Shown: in pieces, positions 57,487 to 64,000 of the stretch
Position numbering within the stretch: position 1 is the stretch's first letter
Layout of the letters: every line of letters begins with the position of its first letter
Assembly (NCBI GenBank): GCA_020881915.1
Contig: JAJFPB010000001.1
Span: 3,720,001 to 3,784,000, forward strand
Length of the DNA: 64,000 nucleotides
Source: Paramyrothecium sp. XJ0827
Taxonomy: Eukaryota; Ascomycota; Sordariomycetes; Hypocreales; Stachybotryaceae
Direction: 5' to 3'
Program-made: the position numbers and the translations under genes
The notes under the pieces: model-generated
What the model was told of the DNA's origin: nothing
The model's database searches: none
Seen by the model: the letters and a program-made list of their open reading frames with translations, nothing else

Positions 57487-58668
57487 TTTGACGAGTATGA
57501 CTTTAGAGATGTATTGTATGAGTTGGATTTCTTGTGGCGCTGCGAGCAGTGATCCTGCACGAATGCTTCCCGTTCAGCGGTTATACATTGGCGTTACGAA
57601 GGAGGACATTTGCATAGAGCAATAGCTTCAACGTCACTGTAATGCGAGATTTTTCTGCTCAAGATACCCTTCAACTTTCTTGTGATTCTTTCTGTCATCT
57701 TGCATGAATCATTGAGCACGCATCTGTCTTGTGCCCATCGTGAGTGAGTTGCTGCCCAGCGGCGGGGTCACTCCGGACGTGGGCGCTGCTAATTGGCGCG
57801 GCGCAGGGCCAGGTAGGGGTCTCCGTTGGCAAGAATGTCGGTGAATACAAAGAGTAAACCAAGTGGCATGAGAAGTTCATTCTCGAGTGAAAAAGTCGCA
57901 GCTCAAGATCGCTTTGCGGGTTTTCGGTGTGTATCCCCTGACCATCCCCTCCACACTGCCTAACCGGGGAAGGGAAGGGCATGTTGGGGTATGTACAGGC
58001 AACAGTGAGTGCAGCACAGGAGCTTTTGCCGAAACCAGTCTGGATGGTTACAGTTGTTCTAGATGCGGGTACGGTGTTATGTATTGCTTGTTGCAGGCAC
58101 TCGGTCTGATCACCCTCTCCCGCTTATATGAAGACATTGCGAATCTATTGACCTTGCCCCGTGTCTGTAAGTGGCTTGGTTCAAGATTACTGAGGTAGAT
58201 ACAGTGCAACAACACCAACCCACTCAAGGTAACAACTCTGGATACCAATGCACACCTGGACTCCTCCCGTAAGCACGGCGCCTGTCGAAATACCAAGTCA
58301 TCCGCACTTGATTACAATGATGAACAGCGAAATATTCGGGTGTCGGGTGGCGAATCATCCCAGGCCCTGTCGCCTTGTATCAAGCGCATGCTTGTTGACC
58401 GCATGACAATCCCAAATTCCCCTGCTACAAGTCCAAAGCGCCAGTCTTTGTAAGATACACCAAAATTCGGGCACCTACGATCGTTCAGAAAATCAACATA
58501 CCCCGACGAGATGGCGAAGAATCTTCTGCGCCGGTCGTGAGATCCAATGTAGTTTTTTTCCCCTGCCAGATAGACTCTCTCTGGCTTCTTACAACTGAAC
58601 TGAAATCTCCGGAGAGGCGGATCTTGGTGTCAAAAGGAGTTCGGTAAAGGGTTGTGCTCCGTCTTTCA
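57487..58668. other. 1.2 kb intergenic region
   Basis: Promoter of the small secreted protein gene and 3' flank of the small membrane protein gene. Short overlapping frames only; nothing with motifs. Confidence 0.35.
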
Positions 58669-58959
58669 CTATAGGTCCTCTTCGGAGCATACGCCCCACT
58701 GCGCCCGCGCAACGGCGCGGACCGCCGCGATTTTCCGCTGCTGTTCCCGGGCTTGGCGCCGGTGGGCCCGCCGGCGCAGCATGACAACCCCGGCGGTGAC
58801 AGCGATGGCGACTGCGAGACCAATCGAGAATACAGTGGCGACAATGACGGTCTGCTGATGCGCGTTGGGCCTATTCGGCAGTGCTTTTGCGGTGCTCATA
58901 GGAATGCCACTGGCGTCGCCTGCATCAAAGGCTGGCAGGCCGGCGGGACTGGCATCCAT
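58669..58959 (-). CDS. Small single-pass membrane protein, hypothetical
   Basis: A 96-residue frame from ATG 58959. Residues 1-36 are Ala/Pro/Asp-rich, then a clear membrane segment at about 37-60 (TVIVATVFSIGLAVAIAVTAGVV) and a basic, Arg/Gln-rich cytosolic helix (LRRRAHRRQAREQQRKIAA) to the end. The positive charges right after the hydrophobic part suggest an N-outside, C-inside orientation. Many fungal surface proteins end this way (extracellular Ser/Thr part, one TM, basic tail), so this could be the last exon of a larger gene whose 5' exons I could not join. No family is recognised. Confidence 0.4.
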   Translation of the reverse strand: MDASPAGLPAFDAGDASGIPMSTAKALPNRPNAHQQTVIVATVFSIGLAVAIAVTAGVVMLRRRAHRRQAREQQRKIAAVRAVARAQWGVCSEEDL

Positions 58960-59898
58960 GTGAGTGAAAGGTTGGAAACGCTGGAACGAGCTGCGTCAAA
59001 ATGCCTTTCCGGTTGGCTCGTGACCTGGCGACTGGTTCTCGTAAGGATGTGGCCAAGTTGGTACAGGGGCGTGCTATATTTCAGAGGATTCCGGACGACT
59101 GCACGACCTAGTCTCAACGCTGCTTGCAATGAATTATGACACTGCCCGTCGTCAAGCGTAGTGGTGAACTCGTTTACTGAAGAGAAGCAGGTCTTGCTGC
59201 TACCTCCAGTAATTTATGTAGCATCACATGCTCTGCAGAACCAACGCAGAGGCCAGCTTGTGTCACCTCAACACGGCTATCGACCTCAATCAAAATCCTC
59301 ACCGCCTGCGCCTCCGTGGCTCCCTACATTCACTGAGAATCAATGTTGGCAGACCGATACTTTACCTGCTTTTCACGCCCAATCGGCTCATGACGCGGCA
59401 AAGTGCGGCTGCTATTGTTTGCCTTGTGCCGCACGTTCCTTTGTCGGAACCGGGACAGTTGGCAAATAGGCCTGGCAGCCGCATCTCAATCCAGATCGTG
59501 TGCTGCTTGGGCGCCCAAATATCAAGAAGCATTCAGCAAGATTGTGTTTAGCCTTCATTATATTGTTGTGTATAAATAAGGTAGCTACTATTATTCGCCA
59601 CTGGGGTAGACTCTACATCTAAATCATACAACACGTCCCAGCGCTTGGTCCGTGTCAATTACCGGACACCATATCCATGTGCTCCGTTTGTTGCATCCTA
59701 ACGCCATATCAAATTCTTAGGGAAAGAAAACAAAAGTCCGCCGAACTATGATTGCCCATGCGACAAGTGCAAGAGCTTGGACCCATCGTATACTGTGACG
59801 GGCCGGAGGCATGTCTCATCAACGTTTGCATCATTGAGCGCATCCGCCCAGGCAATCATTTGTTTGTTCAAGCGCCACGGGAGCCGATGAGCCGTTAT
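58960..59898. other. 0.9 kb intergenic region
   Basis: No convincing exon. The plus frame at 59228-59551 is open but shows no motif. The last 300 bases are AT-rich and are the 3' flank of the Ser/Thr-rich protein gene. Confidence 0.35.
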
Positions 59899-60810
59899 TC
59901 ATCGTCTCAAGTGCGCAGCAGTGCCGTTCCATGGCGGATACGTAGTGTGCCACATGCCATTGTCGTATGTGGCTGTTGACACCGAGCTGGTGGCAATAGT
60001 GATAGTTGAGAAAGAGCTAGGCAGCCACAGCTCGGTTGTGGTGGAGGTGGTTACTGGGAGAGCCGTGCTGCTGGCTTCCGTAACTGTGGAGATAACTGAT
60101 GGGGTTGAAAAGTCCGCATTCTGAGAAGAGGTTGGGATTGATGAGGATGATGAGCTTGGCAAGGGTGCGTAAGTCGACAGTAATGACTGGGTTGGCGTAG
60201 AGCTCCTCGTCTTTGTTTTGGAAGTGGTCAATGAAGGTGTCGAGGTTGCGGTGATAACATCGGGGGTTGATGTGCTCGAGGTCGCAACCTCGGAGGTGGA
60301 TGCGATGGTTGACGTAGAAGACGAGGTAATTGCGGACCCCGAGGCAGCGGTAGCTGTGGGCTTGGATGACACTTTCGAGGTCTGAGGCGCTGGCTTGTGA
60401 GTGACTGTGATGGTCCTGGTCTCATCGTCCTCGCCAATGCCAATGATGGGGATAACAGTCGTGGGAACGGCCTTGGTGACGGTGTGCGTCTTGGGTGGGT
60501 GCGTCACGGTTTGTGTCTTAGGTTTCTCGGTTTTGACGACGGTTTTAGTGACGGTCACGGCGTCCTCACCGTCTCCACTCCCAGGCTCGTCGTTCCCGTT
60601 TCCAGCGCCAGAATCGTCACCCTCGTCATTGCCTCCCCCTCCACCATAGTCGAGACCAGGCGCATTCTCATCTGGTTCTAGAGGCACGACGGAATATTTT
60701 GGCTTGTCGTCACGCACGGTGAGGTCTGCGTGCGGCTCGACGACAGCGTACGGCAATGCCACTGCGAGCCTGAGGTAGAAGGCGAGCGCAAGAAATGTTG
60801 ATTTTCGCAT
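59899..60810 (-). CDS. Secreted Ser/Thr-rich mucin-like cell-surface protein
   Basis: 303 residues from the first real ATG (60810). The start MRKSTFLALAFYLRLAVALPYA is a signal peptide. A Gly/Asn/Asp/Glu-rich acidic segment (DYGGGGGNDEGDDSGAGNG) follows, then a Val/Thr repeat zone (AVTVTKTVVKTEKPKTQTVT, THTVTKAVPTTV, RTITVTHKPAP) of the kind common in fungal adhesin and GPI-wall proteins. The rest is a long Ser/Thr tract, a likely O-mannosylation platform. There is no obvious hydrophobic GPI tail; the protein ends MWHTTYPPWNGTAAHLRR, so either it is freely secreted or a last exon is missing. No catalytic domain is seen. Confidence 0.7.
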   Translation of the reverse strand: MRKSTFLALAFYLRLAVALPYAVVEPHADLTVRDDKPKYSVVPLEPDENAPGLDYGGGGGNDEGDDSGAGNGNDEPGSGDGEDAVTVTKTVVKTEKPKTQTVTHPPKTHTVTKAVPTTVIPIIGIGEDDETRTITVTHKPAPQTSKVSSKPTATAASGSAITSSSTSTIASTSEVATSSTSTPDVITATSTPSLTTSKTKTRSSTPTQSLLSTYAPLPSSSSSSIPTSSQNADFSTPSVISTVTEASSTALPVTTSTTTELWLPSSFSTITIATSSVSTATYDNGMWHTTYPPWNGTAAHLRR

Positions 60811-62565
60811 CTTGGCAAAGTGGAGCACCCTCGCTAATAGATGTTGATTTGGATACTCTGCCGGGCGTAGTGCAGAGAAAGGAAGACAAGAATATAATCA
60901 CGAAAAGCAGAAAAGTGCAGATGCAAAAGGATCGACGTAGCTCTCACCACAGAGCTTGAGAAAGCAATGATGGACATGTCTGGTGATGGCGGATACGGAC
61001 ATTATTTTAAACAGCACATACAAGTGCACGAAATGGCGATGGCTGGTTTCCATGGAAATTCTGGTGGTTGGAAAGGTCCCCGCGGGGCTGCTCGCAGCGG
61101 TCCCCCCAGATTGCAGGGTGGGGCATCTGTCCAAGTACCTGAAAGTACCTACGAGCCCACCAGGGGTGTCTTGTCAGGGATAAAACACTAATAATCACCG
61201 TTTTGATCACTGAATTGTATTATAGTTGGTATTTTTAGTGATTAAGACGGTGATATTACTGTTTAATTCCTTTTAAAATACGGCGGGTTTACTGCTAGGT
61301 AAGGTAAGGTGCTTAGGTAGTGGGAACATACGCTCGCAAGCACCAGCCACCATTTCTCGCAGCTCTCCTCGCTCAGCCGCCAAGTTCTGCAGGTACCGGG
61401 TACCCCTGGCGTCGGCCATCGACTGGAAGCTCAGAAAGGGACAAGACGAGGTGCAGGCCTTGATCAGATCGAGAGGCTAATCGGACACACCTGCGAGTCT
61501 ACAGAGTTGGGTCGCCCAAGCTACGCGATGGCAGGGGATCGCCACCAGTGTTGAAGTTAATAATGCAGGCCACATAACCATCTCTACCGCAGCTGGCGAA
61601 AAGAGGATTCCAACGTGCTTGTGGCGGTGCCCTTGACACGCACGTGCCCTAGGATATCTTTGGTAAGGTGTAGAACAGGAGCTGTGTGGCGGTGCTTTTG
61701 CGGATCAATGGCCCTGGAATTCTGCACCTCACGAACCTGTGGCGTCATGACCAGTGCCTGCCCCGCCTAATTTTTTTCTTCCTGAGACTGCAACTCCGGG
61801 TCAGCCGCATGTCGATTGTTGCTACGGCGTGGCACCGTCATAAGGTGGTCATAAGCTCGGGGCTAACACGGACACTCAGGTACAGGATGGCCCAGCGTGC
61901 TTGACAGCCTCACGACTTCTTCTCACGAGCTTCAATAGCAGTCATCAACTCTGATTCACGGGGCAACATCTTTTAGCTCTAGGCGCATGCGGAAACCCCA
62001 CTTGAGAAACAATAAGGCAGCTCTCGCAGCTCTTCCTGCTTCAGGCTCAAACCATCAGCAACCAACATACGCGCCTTGTGGAGCATGAGGGGGCTATGAT
62101 GAGGGGAGGCTAACGTAACTTCGAGTACCTGACCCCAAGGTATTGATGTGCTCAGCCACGATCCTTCTAGAGTCGAGATACCTCTATGTAGCTCACAGCC
62201 CCGCGGCGTCCTGGTCCCTGCAAGCTATTCATGATAGCTCGATACAAATGTATGGGAGCTCTTGGTCCATCTTGCGGCTGCTCCTAGTGCGGCGGACAAG
62301 TACCGGCTTACGCTTGTGAATAAAGGGTACTTTGTCTTGCCCGTCCTCTTGCGTACCTGTTGGTCTGCCTGCCTGTCTTATCCGCAGCTTGACGTAAAGC
62401 TGAGGTCGACTGCTTGAAGAATAATAACCTGAGCTGTGCCCACCTGCGTAGTCAACCTCTCTGGCCATTTCCTGTCAAACTCTTTCCAGCACTTGAACAT
62501 TTGGAGACGTCGCAGCGGCCGAGGAAACACTTTTCTTTTCTCCAACCTCGTTCCGTGCCATCATC
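60811..62565. other. 1.75 kb intergenic region
   Basis: Contains the promoter of the Ser/Thr-rich protein gene and, at the other end, a pyrimidine-rich annexin leader (62520-62560). In between is an AT-rich inverted repeat at 61183-61268, then an aggtaaggtaaggtgcttaggtagtg word at 61298-61321. Otherwise only short frames occur. Confidence 0.4.
61183..61268. repeat. AT-rich imperfect inverted repeat
   Basis: Left arm about 61183-61214 (core aatcaccgttttgatcact) pairs with right arm about 61233-61268 (core agtgattaagacggtgatat). Over about 32 bases the arms match except for one single-base gap and about four substitutions, mostly C/T or G/A. The loop is about 18-20 bases of AT-rich sequence. 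The surrounding DNA is not AT-rich. It may be a small hairpin element, a MITE remnant or a strong intrinsic structure. Confidence 0.6.
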
Positions 62566-64000
62566 ATGTCATACCAAGGATACGGGCAAGGCCGTAGGTG
62601 AACCCCCATCCTTACCACCCATCGCGATGTGCTGCAAGGACCTCTGTCATTTCTAACACCTCGCAGAACCGCCTCCGCAAGGCTATGGCCAGCAATACAA
62701 TCCCCAGGGACAGCAGTACCCTCCTCAGGGACAGTACCCTCCCCCGCAAGGCCAATACCCGCCGCCGCAAGGCCAGTATCCGCCTCAGCAAAACTACCAG
62801 CAGCAGCACCCTCCGCCCGGTCAATACCCCCCTCCCAGCGGAAGTCCATATCCTCCTTCAGGAGGTCAGCAATCATACGGTCAACCGCCGCCACCACAGC
62901 AACAGTATGGCGCTCCTCCCCCCGGCCAGTACAGTGCCCCGCCCCAAGGGCAGTACGGCGCGCCGCCGCCGGCCGGCCAGCCCTACGGAGCACCTCCACC
63001 TCAACAATACGGCGCTCCTCCCCAGCAGTATGGAGCACCTCCGCAACAACAGTACGGCGCTCCTGCACAGCAGCAATATGGTGCTCCTCCCCAACAGCAG
63101 CAGTACGGTGCTCCTCCACCGCAACAATACGGTGCCCTGCCTCAGCAGTACGGCGCTCCTCAGCACTATGGCCCGCCCACTCCGGCTTCGCTGGGCTACG
63201 GGGCGCCACAAATCATTCAATGGGATGCGACAGCAGATGCCAAGTCTCTTCGCAGCGCAATGAAGGGGTTTGGCACAGACGAGAAGGAGCTTATTCGGGT
63301 TCTTTCTTCAAAGGATCCTTTGCAGATTGAAGCCATTCGAACGACGTTTGAGAAGAACTTTAAGCGCAGCCTGATCGAGGACATCAAGGACGAGACAAGA
63401 GGTGACTTCGAGAAGGTATTGATCCAACTCGCACGGGGCCCGCTGTTGAACGACTGCCATGAGTTGTTCGAAGCAATGGATGGCATGGGCACAAAAGAGG
63501 TCGTCCTCAACGATGTGCTATTGTCGAGATCCAATGCCGACATTCAAGCTATCAAGAGCGCCTACCAGCGAACTTTCAGGAGAAGACTGGAGGACTCCCT
63601 CAAGTCAGATCTAAGTGGAAAAGTTGAGAGGCATTTCATGATTGTCTTAGCGGCGAATCGAGCTGAAGACTCAGCCCCGGTCATTCCTCAGCAGGTTGAA
63701 GAGGATACCATGAACATCTACAGAGCAACGGAAGGGAAGGTGGGAACCGACGAGGTTTTGGTCAGCAGCATCCTCAGCGGTAGGAACGACAACCAGATCC
63801 GTGCCATCGCCCATACCTATAAGCAGAAGTTCAACAAGGACTTGGAAGCCGTTATCAAGAGCGTATGTTCCCCAATGACACTTGCGCTAGCTCGGTAAAA
63901 TAACTAAATGAAACTACAGGAATTTTCTGGTCATCTAGAATCTGCGTTGCTCTTCCAGCTGCGCCACGCCAATGATAGGTTCATGCATGCTGCAGTGCTC
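62566..64000 (+). CDS. Annexin (ANXC-like) with YGAPPQ-rich N-terminal tail, 3' part cut by window edge
   Basis: Annexins bind acidic phospholipid membranes in a calcium-dependent way. Exons 62566-62593, 62667-63862 and 63920 to the window edge continue in frame (435 residues visible). The N-terminal tail of about 185 residues is Pro/Gln/Tyr/Gly-rich with repeated QYGAPP and GQYPP units, like annexin A7/A11 and fungal annexins. The core starts at IIQWDATADAKSLRSAMKGFGTDE. Repeat I has GFGTDE and ends FEKVLIQLARGPL. Repeat II has DGMGTKE and NDVLLSRSNADIQAIKSAY. Repeat III has GKVGTDE and LVSSILSGRNDNQIRAI, continuing in exon 3 (EFSGHLESALLFQLRHAND). The fourth repeat is outside the window. 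GxGT calcium-site loops are present in repeats I-III; the third is GKVGT, with one extra residue. Confidence 0.93.

Noticed and set aside
62475..63209. 244-residue minus-strand and 221-/233-residue plus-strand frames across the annexin tail
   Set aside because: They are shadows of the repeat-rich annexin N terminus; only the annexin frame leads into conserved repeats.

Overview
The window is nuclear DNA from a filamentous ascomycete, most likely a Sordariomycete. Genes are carried on both strands and separated by pyrimidine-rich leaders. Most introns are short GT-AG introns of about 48-70 bases, and the conserved proteins have filamentous-fungal relatives (a CYP51B-type sterol demethylase, an annexin with a YGAPPQ-rich tail, a Kip2/KipA-type kinesin, a fungal DUF3074 protein, an ACS/Dal5-type MFS transporter). 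I cannot name the species from sequence alone. Exon-intron models below were built by hand from splice sites, reading frame and family conservation.

Layout. 0-10 kb is dense housekeeping DNA: Rpn13 (minus, cut by the left edge), eEF1B-beta, the GINS subunit Psf1, a vacuolar SulP/STAS/cNMP transporter (Vsb1-like) and an STK19-family protein. 10-14.7 kb is gene-poor. 14.7-25.8 kb holds a Kip2-type kinesin, a type II membrane glycosyltransferase-like protein, TAF7 and a coiled-coil protein. 26-33 kb holds a DUF3074 protein, CYP51B and a tail-anchored-looking membrane protein. 33-35.7 kb is mostly empty. 35.7-45.2 kb is dense again: a nucleolin-like Nsr1/gar2 protein, the complex I subunit related to NDUFB10, mitoribosomal protein mL54, verprolin, a predicted mitochondrial membrane protein and an MFS transporter. 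45.7-51 kb has two unassigned proteins. 51-62.5 kb is an accessory-looking, gene-sparse stretch with an F-box protein, a small secreted Cys-motif protein, a small membrane protein, a Ser/Thr-rich secreted protein, a probable transporter relic and an AT-rich inverted repeat. An annexin gene enters at the right edge.

The genes do not form an operon-like pathway. The only functional grouping is two adjacent nuclear genes for mitochondrial proteins (complex I and mitoribosome, 37.7-39.2 kb), with a third mitochondrial-looking gene 2.5 kb further on. I saw no CRISPR array, biosynthetic cluster, intact transposon, rRNA or convincing tRNA, and no clear new multi-gene system. The most useful leads are the stop-free introns whose lengths are multiples of three in Psf1 and the transporter, the 61.2 kb inverted repeat, the MFS relic near 53 kb, the three-exon 755-residue orphan with unusually long introns, and the small secretome in 57-61 kb.
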